Notes under the pieces: model-generated | The model's database searches: none | The model's input: the letters and a program-made list of their open reading frames with translations, nothing else | Told to the model about the DNA's origin: nothing | DNA from: an uncultured Lentisphaerota bacterium | GTDB lineage: Bacteria; Verrucomicrobiota; Kiritimatiellia; CAIQIC01 | Direction of reading: 5' to 3' | Assembly: GCA_903912445.1 (NCBI GenBank) | Contig: CAIWHP010000278.1 | Span: 1-36,652 of the forward strand | DNA length: 36,652 bases | Shown: positions 1-8,050 of the stretch, piece by piece | Layout: each line of letters begins with the position of its first letter | How positions within the stretch are numbered: the stretch's first letter is position 1 | Position numbers and translations under genes: made by a program

Positions 1-10
1 CGGCGAAGGG

Positions 11-186
11 GTCAAAGTGGAGACCGTGCCTCGGTACTACCTTGACGCCGTAGACGGTGCGGGTATGTCCGAAGCCGGAAGGGTTGGCGGGCCGGTTGCC
101 GCGCTGACCGCAGCAGAGGCCACAGGCGGGCCAGTCACTCGCCCCGCTGTGTCAAGGTGGAGGCCGTGCCTCGGCACTACCTTGAC
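11..186. repeat. pair of palindromic (REP-like) repeats, 140-bp period
   Basis: Two 36-bp copies lie at 11-46 and 151-186. Copy 2 has perfect outer arms (GTCAAGGT at 151-158, ACCTTGAC at 179-186) and a perfect inner arm pair (GTGCC / GGCAC, 166-177), so it can fold as a nested hairpin. Copy 1 has the same layout with a few mismatches. Similarity continues weakly downstream ('GTATGTCCG' follows both). The 140-bp spacing is not a multiple of three, so the copies sit in different reading frames and do not look like a protein repeat. More copies may lie before the window start. Confidence 0.6.
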
Positions 187-190
187 ACCG

Positions 191-798
191 CCGCAGGCGG
201 AACAGGGCGAGTATGTCCGCAGCCCGCCGGCCGACTCAGGGCCATGATCCGGCAAGTGTCATGGCGGGAACTGGAGGTCCAGCGCGGAAGCGCAGCCGGC
301 GTGACAGGCTCCTCCTGGCGCGACGGTTGCCCGCGCTGTCCGTTATGTGCCGAGTGAGCCGCGCCTCGCGCAGTCATGGCGCGGCGGAGTAAGGTCTAAG
401 GAATCAGATGATGATTTTCACTGCGATACGGGATGCCGGAAAACTAAAAGCGCGCTGCCGGTCTTTTCGGCGAGGCGTCAGCCTCGGCGGAAAGTGTGCA
501 GTGCGCACCTTGAGCGACCCCGGCTTTGCGGGGGAGCGGCTTTGAAGTGGAGCGACCCCTTGGGGAGCGACAGCAACAATCAAAGTCACCGACCATGCGC
601 TTTGGGTGGGTTGGTACGGTGGGTAAAGGAAGCAGCGTCAACCGTTGGTCGCATTTTGTTCATCCAGCGTGATGTTCACTCAATATCTGTCGCGCCGCCG
701 CTGATGATGTTGTGCGCTTGACCAGTAACACTTGGGGCAATAAGCTTCCCCGCGTTTTAGAATATAGAATGCCGGACAACTTTCCCTAAAGGGAACAG
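191..798. other. gene-poor stretch containing one dispersed repeat
   Basis: I see no credible gene here. The open frames are short, lack ribosome-binding sites, overlap one another on both strands and run through the dispersed repeat at 433-570. Just before the gene at 799, two TAGAAT hexamers (758-763 and 765-770) could be -10 elements, but no matching -35 box is obvious. Confidence 0.5.
433..570 (+). repeat. dispersed repeat family A, copy 1
   Basis: This ~138-bp segment is nearly identical to 3240-3381. It runs from ATGCCGGAAA through CTGCCGGTCTTTTCGGCGAG to GGGGAGCGACAG, and the two copies differ at scattered bases plus one small indel. Each copy holds an internal duplication of GAGCGACCCC. 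Substitutions are not confined to third codon positions, so this looks like a non-coding mobile or structural repeat. A shorter degenerate relative lies at 7895-7967. Confidence 0.8.
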
Positions 799-1176
799 AT
801 GCCTCAAATATGCCAATATGTTTGCGAGAAATGTGGCTTTGCTCTTCAAACGGGCTCGGGCGGATATATGTATGTGATGGATAAGCACGGCAAGAGGATT
901 GGATGCGGCCATCCGGGTGAGTTTGCCACCGTGCGCAGGGTGCTCGGTTGGAGAGCATTTTTTCCAAAGATCGTTCATAAAAGAACAGGCTTTAATAGCG
1001 ACTGTCGTTGCTTAGACTGCCTGAAGAAGTTTAATTTGGACGTGGATCGCGATGTGCGCGTGTGTCCCCATTGCAAATCAAGCTGCGTCGCCTCTCTTCG
1101 CGAGGCAACTGGTAAGAAATGCCCGACGTGTAAAGAAGGCCGGATACTAACCAGCAGGCCGGTGATGTGGACCTAA
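799..1176 (+). CDS. small multi-zinc-ribbon protein, function unknown
   Basis: A 125-residue protein with no family I can name. Its cysteines come in zinc-finger-like clusters: C5/C9/C12 at the N-terminus, a DCRCLDC cluster near residue 75, CPHC near 98 and CPTC near 117. This predicts two zinc ribbons in a rubredoxin- or zinc-ribbon-type arrangement. There is no signal peptide or membrane segment, so it is presumably cytosolic, possibly binding nucleic acid or acting as an adaptor. The ATG at 799 follows a weak AAGGGAA ribosome-binding site. It stands alone between repeat-rich DNA and a convergent gene. The zinc-binding prediction is fairly safe; the role is unknown. Confidence 0.7.
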   Translation: MPQICQYVCEKCGFALQTGSGGYMYVMDKHGKRIGCGHPGEFATVRRVLGWRAFFPKIVHKRTGFNSDCRCLDCLKKFNLDVDRDVRVCPHCKSSCVASLREATGKKCPTCKEGRILTSRPVMWT

Positions 1177-1219
1177 GGCTGAACCGCGGCAGTGTCGGAG
1201 AATCCTTGGCCCTTCTAAT

Positions 1220-2539
1220 TTAAGCTGGCCCATCCCCTGCCCCATCAAGTTCTGCTTTGCGGATGAATTCTGTCAGGTTGATTTTACCAATGTGATGTTC
1301 CAGCGACTCCAAACCCTGACACTTGAACGTGTACCCCTTGCCGACATCCGAACAAATAACCGTGACACAAACAGCATCCTGCCCATGCCCACGGCTCACT
1401 TCTTCATACTGCTGTTGCTCTTGTGGTGTAAATCCAAGTTCGGGTTCTTGCCCGCAAATATAAGAACGAATCCAAAGATTGAGTTGCTGCTCGCCACGCT
1501 GGAGAAATAACTCCGGAATATCAGGAGAGCCTGTTGGATTGTCATAAGGAGTGACATCCCAACCACACATTGCAATCGAACTGCCTAAGGCGCGAACGCC
1601 GTAGTGCCGATCTTTCAAGGCCTCGAAGACACCGAAATATCGCCCGATGCCCTCCATTTCGCGCGATGATGACTCCGGACTAACCTGATCGATCCAAGAC
1701 TCGGTACTTTCGACCGGTTTCAACGGATACCCTTGCAACCACAGAACGCCCCGAATGCTGTCACCCACCTGCGGCCGGTAGTCTTTGAGCACATGTTCTG
1801 AAGCATAGAGCATGGCGGCCAACTGCTCGTCTCCGCTCCGTTTCAGAATGACGCGCATCTGACATATCTCCGAATCTTCAGAGTGAAAATAGCGCGCCTC
1901 TTCAACAACCGTTTGAAATTCGGCGTTCATGCCGTCCTCTCGCGGCAAGAGACAGCGTAATTCGGCCATTGAGATATCGACAGATTTGATCTGATTCACA
2001 TCGGCGTCTGGATTTTCTTCCAGCGCACGCTTGCGCTCTATTTCCAGAGCCGCTCCTTCGGTGATCCGGATATTTGTATTTTCAACTTTCTCGATCACAT
2101 AGGCCAAGGCCGCCATGGAAAACTCAAATTTTTGACCCCGACGATAGAGGCTATGGTTTAGGCAGAACAGCGGGTCGAAAAAAGAAATGGTTTCCGTTTC
2201 GCGGGTCACGCCTTCAACGACACCTTCGTACTCATCCTCAAGGTGATGGCTATCAAGAACCTCTAAGACGAGTGGGATACCGTCCCTCAACCACGGATAC
2301 GCGGACGCGAGTTCCAGTGATTTTAGATCTTCCGCAGCCGCACATATGGCCAGGCAGCAGGCAGGAGTATCACCATACGCATACACAACATATTCGCCGT
2401 TGGATAATGAACGACGGGGATTTGTCATCAACTCGCCATCACCTGAAACACTCCTCCCTTGTTCTAAAATCTTCGGCAGGCGCTGAACCGTTTTTTCTAC
2501 GTCTCCCCAAAAACAGCCCCATTGCTCTCCATATCCCAT
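1220..2539 (-). CDS. conserved-looking cytosolic protein, function unknown
   Basis: A 439-residue protein with no domain I recognise. I chose the ATG at 2539 because AGAGGC lies about eight bases upstream. The frame stays open 18 codons further to 2593, but that extension lacks a ribosome-binding site. The protein is acidic and mixed alpha/beta in character, with no signal peptide or transmembrane segment. The C-terminal ~100 residues (with 'CGWDVTPYDNPTG' and a Q/E-rich stretch) and the N-terminal third (with 'GEYVVYAYGDTPACC') look like separate globular parts. It is convergent with the zinc-ribbon gene, only 43 bases away. Codon use matches its neighbours. It is a real gene judged by length and start signal only. 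Confidence 0.7.
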   Translation of the reverse strand: MGYGEQWGCFWGDVEKTVQRLPKILEQGRSVSGDGELMTNPRRSLSNGEYVVYAYGDTPACCLAICAAAEDLKSLELASAYPWLRDGIPLVLEVLDSHHLEDEYEGVVEGVTRETETISFFDPLFCLNHSLYRRGQKFEFSMAALAYVIEKVENTNIRITEGAALEIERKRALEENPDADVNQIKSVDISMAELRCLLPREDGMNAEFQTVVEEARYFHSEDSEICQMRVILKRSGDEQLAAMLYASEHVLKDYRPQVGDSIRGVLWLQGYPLKPVESTESWIDQVSPESSSREMEGIGRYFGVFEALKDRHYGVRALGSSIAMCGWDVTPYDNPTGSPDIPELFLQRGEQQLNLWIRSYICGQEPELGFTPQEQQQYEEVSRGHGQDAVCVTVICSDVGKGYTFKCQGLESLEHHIGKINLTEFIRKAELDGAGDGPA

Positions 2540-2612
2540 GTTTTGCCTCTTTGTTACATAACACATTATCAAAAGTTTGCCGGTCCGCGTCAAGCTGCTT
2601 TGATTTCAGGAA

Positions 2613-2918
2613 TCAAATGGGATGGCGGCGGATGCCCTCGGGCTTGATGATGGCGGTCATGTGCGCGCAGAAGCGGTCCAAGGTGAGCGTGGCGTGGCAA
2701 TAATAGCGATTCGATCTCGGCGCGGCGCATATCACTGACCTCCAGCTTGCTTCCATGCTGGCCTCGGGAGTCAGCCTGGTCGCTGGGATTGGAATCCGGC
2801 CGGCGCGCTGCAAGGCTCGCCAGTCGTCCACGGCCTGTTCGAGGATCGCGCAGAACAGGGAACGCGTGGCGGTAAAGTTCCGGTCGAAGGGGCGCTTCGA
2901 TTTAGGCGCTGAGGGCAT
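2613..2918 (-). CDS. small unknown protein, possibly frameshifted at its C-terminus
   Basis: A 101-residue protein. The strongest support is the start: a perfect AGGAGG sits five bases upstream of the ATG at 2918. The first ~60 residues (charged start, then 'SLFCAILEQAVDDWRALQ') look like a helical protein. The last ~40 look less protein-like in this frame, and a second minus-strand frame is open from about 2755 down to about 2590 with 'MRRAEIESLL'. A frameshift near 2700 is therefore possible. No homology is recognised. Small helical proteins like this are common in accessory regions, and the upstream flank is dense in repeats. Confidence 0.5.
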   Translation of the reverse strand: MPSAPKSKRPFDRNFTATRSLFCAILEQAVDDWRALQRAGRIPIPATRLTPEASMEASWRSVICAAPRSNRYYCHATLTLDRFCAHMTAIIKPEGIRRHPI

Positions 2919-2967
2919 GAGAACCTCCTGACTTCATGAGGGGTGAAACAGAGCAGCGCGGGCTGTG

Positions 2968-3145
2968 CCTGGGACACGGGACAGGACATCCCCCTAAAGG
3001 GGGAATGTCCCATGTCCCATGAGTGCGGCGTTGGGACAGGGACGGGACATTGTCCCGCGAGCGCAACCCGCTGAGAACACAGGTGAAACTAAAAGGCATG
3101 GGACATGCGGGACATTCAAAACTCCTCCTTTGTCCCGCTGTCCTG
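2968..3145. repeat. GGGACA/TGTCCC cluster with a central palindrome
   Basis: About a dozen occurrences of (G)GGACA or its complement TGTCC(C) fall within ~180 bases. Near 2983-3009 they flank an inverted repeat whose core is CCCCCTTT-like: GGACAT, CCCCC, TAAA, GGGGG, AATGTCC. The density is far above chance for a 6-mer. The stretch lies upstream of the gene starting at 2918 and also fills the gap to the family A repeat at 3240. It could be a set of regulator sites or a simple-repeat expansion. No gene is seen here. Confidence 0.6.
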
Positions 3146-3239
3146 TGCCGGAGCCAATTTTCCGGTTAAAGGAAGGTCTGTTTTAGGGCGCGCATAGGCG
3201 TGGCGCAGCGGCAATAGGGTTGATATTCAGGAGATGAGG

Positions 3240-3381
3240 TATGCCGGAAACGAAAAGCGCGCTGCCGGTCTTTTCGGCGAGGCGCCAGCCTCGGCGGAAA
3301 GTGTACAACGCGCAACTTGAGCGACCCCGGCTTCGCGGGGGAGCGGCCTTGAAGTGGAGCGACCCCTTGGGGAGCGACAGG
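3240..3381 (+). repeat. dispersed repeat family A, copy 2
   Basis: Second ~140-bp copy of the family described at 433-570, in the same orientation, 2.8 kb away. It ends with GGGGAGCGACAG like the first copy. It lies just downstream of the stop of the minus-strand hydrolase gene, in the remainder of the 2919-3500 intergenic region. No gene overlaps it. Confidence 0.8.
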
Positions 3382-3500
3382 AGGGATTAGATCACTGAAC
3401 CGATGGACATCCCGCTTTATCTTGTTCTTGTGGTCCGAGACACCGTTTCGAGGCCGGAATGACGAGCTTGTGAAAAATACTGTCGGCTCGGCGACAGCAG

Positions 3501-4292
3501 TCACTTACGCTTGGAACCAGTCTTGGTCCAATCTTCCTCCATCCACGCGATGACTTTATCGGTGATCTCCGTGGGTGCCACGACATGGCCGCCGGGGAAA
3601 GGGAAGTTCTTGATACGGCAGTTGCGGCGGCGCAGGGCGGCGCTATCGCCGGCGACCCAGGTGTTGGCATTCTTATCACTCTCGCCGTTGATGATGGCCA
3701 CGGCCATGCCTTTGCAGCATTTGAGTTTGTTCTGCTTCTCCTGTCCACCCAACCAGCCCCCATAGGCGAGGATGCCCGCGAAGGATTCCTTCCGGCGCGA
3801 GCTGATCCAATAGGCCCGCAGGGCGCCGCCGGACATGCCGCCGAGATAGACGCGATTCGTCTGGCAAGGGATCGAAAGGAAGATGTCGTTGAGCACCTCA
3901 TCTTCCATGTCTTCCTCTTCCTTCCCCTTGACGCCCTCTTTCTCCATGCTGTTCTTCAGCTTGTCGCAGCCCACCACAAGCCAACCGGCCTTTTCGGCTG
4001 AAGCCTTGAGTTGACCCATCATGCCACTGCCGGAACCACCGGGGCTGAAGACGATGGCGATGGGCGGCGGTTTGGCGGCCGTGAAAGTCGTGGGAACATA
4101 GACGTGATAGGTCATCGCGTGCGGACCTTCCGCCGTGCGCTTCAGCACGCTGCCGGGCGTCATCTGCTCAACCACGGCAGGACTACCCTGCCCCGTGAAC
4201 TTGGGCGCGGGCTTAGCCGCGGTAGTGGCAACGCCGGCGTTAGACACGACCCCGACCAACACAAACACAAGCACGGCAACCATTCTATTCAT
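3501..4292 (-). CDS. secreted alpha/beta hydrolase (esterase/depolymerase-like)
   Basis: A 263-residue protein. I place the start at 4292 (MNRMVAV...) because AAGGGG lies upstream and a clean signal peptide follows (hydrophobic residues 4-17, cleavage likely after the alanines near 22-26). The mature part is an alpha/beta hydrolase of the polyhydroxybutyrate-depolymerase/LpqC-like kind. It has 'SPGGSGSG' as a likely oxyanion-hole loop, the nucleophile elbow G-M-S-G-G near residue 147, an acid in 'NGESDKNA' near 208, and the histidine in 'GGHVV' near 238. It probably hydrolyses an ester or polysaccharide-linked acyl group outside the cytoplasm; the substrate is unknown. It is transcribed divergently from a second hydrolase of the same superfamily. 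A possible promoter (TTGCGT, 18 nt, GCAAAT) lies at about 4355-4384. Confidence 0.8.
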   Translation of the reverse strand: MNRMVAVLVFVLVGVVSNAGVATTAAKPAPKFTGQGSPAVVEQMTPGSVLKRTAEGPHAMTYHVYVPTTFTAAKPPPIAIVFSPGGSGSGMMGQLKASAEKAGWLVVGCDKLKNSMEKEGVKGKEEEDMEDEVLNDIFLSIPCQTNRVYLGGMSGGALRAYWISSRRKESFAGILAYGGWLGGQEKQNKLKCCKGMAVAIINGESDKNANTWVAGDSAALRRRNCRIKNFPFPGGHVVAPTEITDKVIAWMEEDWTKTGSKRK

Positions 4293-4455
4293 GCGAGCCC
4301 CTTTGGTCCTCTCCTGCAAGCTGGTTACGCGGCAGTGTAACCAGCGGTGCGCATTTGCCAAGCGCGGAAAACCAACACGCAAGCCGTCGTTGTTTGAGGT
4401 TGTAGGCGGAACGTGAATTTGTTATTCGGAAATTCAACACGAGGAAGGAAGGCTC

Positions 4456-5886
4456 ATGAGAAAAACACGCACGCTATCGCCCCTCTCCTATTTGGGCCTG
4501 TGCTCCGCTCTGCTCCTGATCAACGCGCATGCGGCCCCTGCCAAAGCGCCGGCTGCCAGTCCCGGCGCCACTATATCCACCCAAGCCGGACAGACGGGCT
4601 TGCTGCCCAGCCTGCCGCTTGATACACGCGCCTTCAAGACGTTCCGCGACTACTATGCCACCAGCGTGCAACGCAAGGTGCTCACGGCCTATAAAACGCG
4701 GAAAGGCATGGGTTCCTTTCCGGTGAACAAATTGACCCCGGAGCAATGCCACGCTTACGAGGACGGGCAAACCACCATCGTCTATGTCCCCGCCAGCTAT
4801 GATGGCGCGGAACCCTATGGCGTCTATCTGCACAACAGTCCCAGTCAGCAGGGCATCCGGCCGCCCAAGCCTTGGCAAGACCTGATGGACAAATTGAAAT
4901 TGATCTATATCAGCCCCAACGGCGGCGGCAACGATGCCGCCGACTTGCGCCGGGTCGTGCTGGCACTGGATAGCCTGGCAAGCGTCAAACACCAGTATAA
5001 GATCAACGAAGAACGGGTTTATGTGGGCGGCCTCTCCGGCGGCGGCTATGTGGGCATGTTGTGCCAGATGTTTTACCCGGAGTTGTTCCACGGGGCGATC
5101 AGCCATGCTGCACAGAGTTATCTGCCCGCCGGCACAAAGTCTGGGCATTTTGCGGGCTTAGCATTGGCCGATCTCAAAAGCTCACCGCGCAACCAACGAA
5201 AATGGGTGGTGATTTCGGGCGACAAGGACAAGAACTACCGCGAGATCATCGACACCAGCAAGGACTGGGTACACGCCCATTTTCAGTACAAGTTCATCGA
5301 CGTTCCTGGCATGGGGCATCAGAACGCTTCAGAAGAGGCTTTGGAGGAAGCCCTGACGTGGATTGGCGCGGGAAATGGGGTCCCCGCCCAGCGCGCACTA
5401 CAGCCTGCCGCGGTTACTAAGGAGAACCCAGAAGCCAAGACCGCTGAGGACGACCCGCAAGCCGTAATCATTACGGCGGACTCCAAAAAGGCACATAAGA
5501 CAGGGCCGTGGCAGGAGAGCGGCACGATCCGGTTTCAGGGTCGCCCGACCGTCTTCACTCGCCAGGCGGGTGCGACCACCAAGTTCCGCTTGGAGTTCAA
5601 AGGAGCATCACGGGCGGCGATCTCCATTTTCAGAGCCGCCGACGGCCAGCGCTATGGCGATCCGCACATGAAAATATCCGTTGCGCACAAAGGCAAAGAA
5701 GAAGCTTTCGATGTGGATTGCACCAAGGGCGAAGAGGGGTGGATGGAATTAGGCGTCTTCGACTTTAGCGGGAATGGCAGTGAATATGTACTCGTGACAC
5801 GGGTCTCGCCGGACAGCGAAAACATAGCGACGCGAGCCATCGCCGTGAAATCCAAGTTAGTACCGTTGACTGCCGGTGCGAAGTAG
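4456..5886 (+). CDS. secreted alpha/beta hydrolase with C-terminal accessory domain
   Basis: A 476-residue protein. The ATG at 4456 follows a good GAGGAAGGAAGG ribosome-binding site and opens a signal peptide (hydrophobic core about 11-24, Ala-x-Ala near 25-27). The catalytic part spans about residues 100-300. It has a G-L-S-G-G-G nucleophile elbow near 195, the acid in 'SGDKDKN' near 258 and the histidine in 'GMGHQ' near 281. Residues about 350-470 form a separate beta-rich segment, possibly a carbohydrate- or surface-binding module. It is divergent from the shorter hydrolase at 3501-4292, with 163 bases between. The two share the active-site pattern and probably an extracellular degradative role. 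The exact substrate cannot be read. Confidence 0.85.
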   Translation: MRKTRTLSPLSYLGLCSALLLINAHAAPAKAPAASPGATISTQAGQTGLLPSLPLDTRAFKTFRDYYATSVQRKVLTAYKTRKGMGSFPVNKLTPEQCHAYEDGQTTIVYVPASYDGAEPYGVYLHNSPSQQGIRPPKPWQDLMDKLKLIYISPNGGGNDAADLRRVVLALDSLASVKHQYKINEERVYVGGLSGGGYVGMLCQMFYPELFHGAISHAAQSYLPAGTKSGHFAGLALADLKSSPRNQRKWVVISGDKDKNYREIIDTSKDWVHAHFQYKFIDVPGMGHQNASEEALEEALTWIGAGNGVPAQRALQPAAVTKENPEAKTAEDDPQAVIITADSKKAHKTGPWQESGTIRFQGRPTVFTRQAGATTKFRLEFKGASRAAISIFRAADGQRYGDPHMKISVAHKGKEEAFDVDCTKGEEGWMELGVFDFSGNGSEYVLVTRVSPDSENIATRAIAVKSKLVPLTAGAK

Positions 5887-5890
5887 TTGA

Positions 5891-5945
5891 GGCTGCTGCG
5901 ACCTGTCCAATTTGTAAGCAGCCCCACAATGAAGCGGCTGTTTTC
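5891..5945. terminator. possible terminator between convergent genes
   Basis: GGCTGCT (5891-5897) can pair with AGCAGCC (5917-5923). Alternatively CAGCC (5919-5923) can pair with GGCTG (5936-5940), followed by TTTTC. Either would sit just past the stop of the plus-strand hydrolase and before the convergent gene ending at 5985. The stems are short or the loops long, so support is weak. Confidence 0.3.
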
Positions 5946-5984
5946 ATCCTTCAGGGGCAAGGTCTATTTTAGGGTTCGCACCGA

Positions 5985-6563
5985 TTAAGGTCTACCGAAA
6001 AAGGAGGTTATGTCGAACCAAAACTCTCGCTGTGTCCCAGCTTTGATTTTCACATATATGACATCATAATTCCGCGCGTTCTGCGTGATCTGCATTTGCA
6101 TTTCAAGCGTGTAGTCTGCATCCCGTTTCCCGCATATTCGCTCAATATAGGCGTATTCTTCAGCGACACCGACCAGGGCAGAGGTGGTGTTGATAGCAAC
6201 GGCTTGCTCGGCACAGGAGCCATCGCCTCCGCTGGTGAGTGGTCCTGATATTCCGGTGAGATGCGCATAAACGCGTTGCGCTTCCTCTCGCGAAAGTTTC
6301 CCGTCCACACTAAACATGATACTGGGAACCACGCGCGTCTCTGACTTGTCTTGGGATAGAACAAGGAGCGCTTTTGTGCGACGAAGCAAGAAACGGGCTT
6401 CTTCCTTCGATAGTTTGCCGCCTAAAAGTGACTGCAGGGCGTCTGTTTCAGCCTCGATTTGCTGCTGCCCGCCTGGGAACGTGAGCCGCTCCATGTGCTG
6501 TACTGCATCTTTGAGTTCTGGAGATAATTCCGATTTTCTATTTTGTGAGTCTGCAGAATCCAT
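5985..6563 (-). CDS. unknown protein downstream of the Thg1-like gene
   Basis: A 192-residue protein that I do not recognise. It starts only ten bases after the stop of the Thg1-like gene at 6574 and is read in the same direction, so it is probably co-transcribed with the RNA-repair-like pair. The N-terminal ~60 residues are charged and helical, followed by an 'RRTKALLVLSQDKSE' stretch. The C-terminal half (about 115-192) is beta-rich, with 'YDVIYVKIKAG' and 'REFWFDIT'. It contains two similar 'GKLS(K/R)EEA' segments near residues 49 and 88, which suggests an internal duplication. There is no signal peptide or transmembrane helix. A role linked to the upstream pair is inference from position only. 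Confidence 0.7.
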   Translation of the reverse strand: MDSADSQNRKSELSPELKDAVQHMERLTFPGGQQQIEAETDALQSLLGGKLSKEEARFLLRRTKALLVLSQDKSETRVVPSIMFSVDGKLSREEAQRVYAHLTGISGPLTSGGDGSCAEQAVAINTTSALVGVAEEYAYIERICGKRDADYTLEMQMQITQNARNYDVIYVKIKAGTQREFWFDITSFFGRP

Positions 6564-6573
6564 GTTAGCTCTC

Positions 6574-7338
6574 CTAGCCGCGACTGTTGAGCATCAGCGC
6601 TATAAAACTGCTGTACGCCTCTTTCACGGGTAAGTCCATGTCGGTACGCAGCCTTCTCCTTGCTGCCGCGACTTTCTGACCGGTCTTCGGGTTGAACGCA
6701 GCCTTGCTGAACGCTTCCCAATACAACCCGACGCCCCGTTTTTGCCAAGCCGGCAGTCTGCTGAAGTTGATGCCGTGCTGTAACAGCAGCTCATTCCTCT
6801 GAGCCACCGACATGCCTTCGATCTCAGCGGTGGCACTCCTAACACTCTTCCCGCTCTTCCGCAGTATCCAATAGCAATGGGAATTGAGCGCGTTGCGATG
6901 CGCATCTTCATTCCGCCAGCGGAAATAATCCACCACATCCTTGATCGCGGGCAATTCCGCTATGCGGCAGTCAAAAGAGGCGGGGTACTGAAGAAGCGCG
7001 GAAAACTTCGCGCTAGCCTCGCCAGCCAAGATGGAATTTAGCTTTCGGATTTTTCGTCCGAAGGATTTTTCATCGGGTGAAAACAACAGTGAGATTTCAT
7101 CGCTTTGTGTGTACCCATACAGGAGCCTGAAGCCACAAGTCATGAGATGTTCAGCCGTGCCAATCATCATGTCCCGGAAGCGTTCATCAAACGGCGCCTC
7201 GAACTGGTGGACTTCCTTGGTAAGCCGGGTGAAGTTGCGACCATCCACCCTGGCCACCATATAAAGCCCGGGCAAAACACAAGCGTCGTGGGCGGTCTCG
7301 AAGATCCGCATCTTGGCATCCAGCTCATCAAATTTCAT
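6574..7338 (-). CDS. Thg1-like tRNA 3'-5' nucleotidyltransferase (TLP)
   Basis: A 254-residue member of the tRNA-His guanylyltransferase/Thg1-like family, which adds nucleotides to RNA 5' ends in the 3'-to-5' direction. The palm-domain metal ligands are visible: D32 in 'RVDGRNF' and D80-E81 in 'YTQSDEISLLF'. The family signature 'FRWRNEDAHRNALNS' is near 145-160. Length is typical of the family. Known bacterial TLPs repair tRNAs truncated at the 5' end rather than adding G-1. The start at 7338 overlaps the end of the upstream kinase-like gene by 11 bases, so the two are translationally linked. The partner kinase suggests work on damaged RNA ends. Family assignment is confident; the substrate is inferred. 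Confidence 0.92.
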   Translation of the reverse strand: MKFDELDAKMRIFETAHDACVLPGLYMVARVDGRNFTRLTKEVHQFEAPFDERFRDMMIGTAEHLMTCGFRLLYGYTQSDEISLLFSPDEKSFGRKIRKLNSILAGEASAKFSALLQYPASFDCRIAELPAIKDVVDYFRWRNEDAHRNALNSHCYWILRKSGKSVRSATAEIEGMSVAQRNELLLQHGINFSRLPAWQKRGVGLYWEAFSKAAFNPKTGQKVAAARRRLRTDMDLPVKEAYSSFIALMLNSRG

Positions 7339-7777
7339 GACGCCATTCCTCGACGACGAACGTATGATCCCGCCCGATGCTCACATAATATAGCTTGTCG
7401 AATCCTTCGGCGAGCGATGGCAGTTCCAGTTTGCCATGCATGGCAAGCAACCCACGCTCAGGGATGATTTGATCTGCGGGGCGGTGTGCGTTTCTGCGCA
7501 GACAAGCTTCGATGCTGGAGTTAAAGTAGTAGCCCACCACCTGAAAGCCCGCCTGCTTGGCCGGCGGGATATATCTGCTTCGGTCTGCCGGTTTGCAGTT
7601 GGTGTTATCGACTACCAGCGACTGGCCGGCTTTCAAGCACGCTGTGAATAATATTTCCTCTCTGCGCCGGGTCCGCAGCATGTCGAGATTGATGCGCACA
7701 TGGGTACGGAAGAAACGTTCCCTGTAAAAGGTGGATTTCCCCGTTGCCTGTATGCCCATGAAAATAATCGCATCCAT
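7328..7777 (-). CDS. P-loop polynucleotide kinase-like protein
   Basis: A 149-residue P-loop kinase. Walker A is GIQATGKST at 8-16. D32-M-L-R35 matches the D-x-x-R motif of T4-type polynucleotide 5'-kinases, in which the aspartate is the general base. V-V-D57-N-T-N is the next conserved strand, and the arginines near 97-103 (LRRNAHR) could form the lid. There is no phosphatase or ligase domain, so this is a stand-alone kinase module. It probably phosphorylates 5'-OH ends of RNA or DNA, or a small molecule. It is the first gene of the unit and overlaps the Thg1-like gene by 11 bases. No clear ribosome-binding site precedes the ATG at 7777. Kinase assignment is confident; the RNA-end substrate is inferred from the partner. 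Confidence 0.82.
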   Translation of the reverse strand: MDAIIFMGIQATGKSTFYRERFFRTHVRINLDMLRTRRREEILFTACLKAGQSLVVDNTNCKPADRSRYIPPAKQAGFQVVGYYFNSSIEACLRRNAHRPADQIIPERGLLAMHGKLELPSLAEGFDKLYYVSIGRDHTFVVEEWRHEI

Positions 7778-7894
7778 AGAATTTTATCATGTCGGCGCCC
7801 GACGCAGGGTCGCACTGGAGGCAGATTAGGCCCTGGCCAAGGACAAATCAAGCGCCTTGCCGGGAGACGCCGGGAGACGACCTTTATTGTGCCA

Positions 7895-7967
7895 ACGCTT
7901 CCGACGAGGCGACAGCCGGAGATGAGAGTGCGCGGCGCGCAACGTGAGCGACCCTTGGGGCACCACG
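7895..7967 (+). repeat. degenerate relative of dispersed repeat family A
   Basis: CGAGGCGACAGCC, then GCGCGCAACGTGAGCGACCC and TTGGGG, follow the order of blocks in the copies at 433-570 and 3240-3381. The internal GAGCGACCCC duplication is missing here. It lies in the 273-base gap between the kinase gene and the next gene, where I see nothing else. Confidence 0.4.
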
Positions 7968-8050
7968 CGAGGCGGTGTTCATTCCCGCGACATGTTCTGT
8001 GGCGATGAACAGGATCAATTATTGAACACGTAGCAGCGAACGAAGCAAGA

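Noticed and set aside
347-721. 124-residue plus-strand frame and the similar minus-strand frame at 3166-3504
   Set aside because: They are translations of dispersed repeat family A plus flanking DNA, without start signals.
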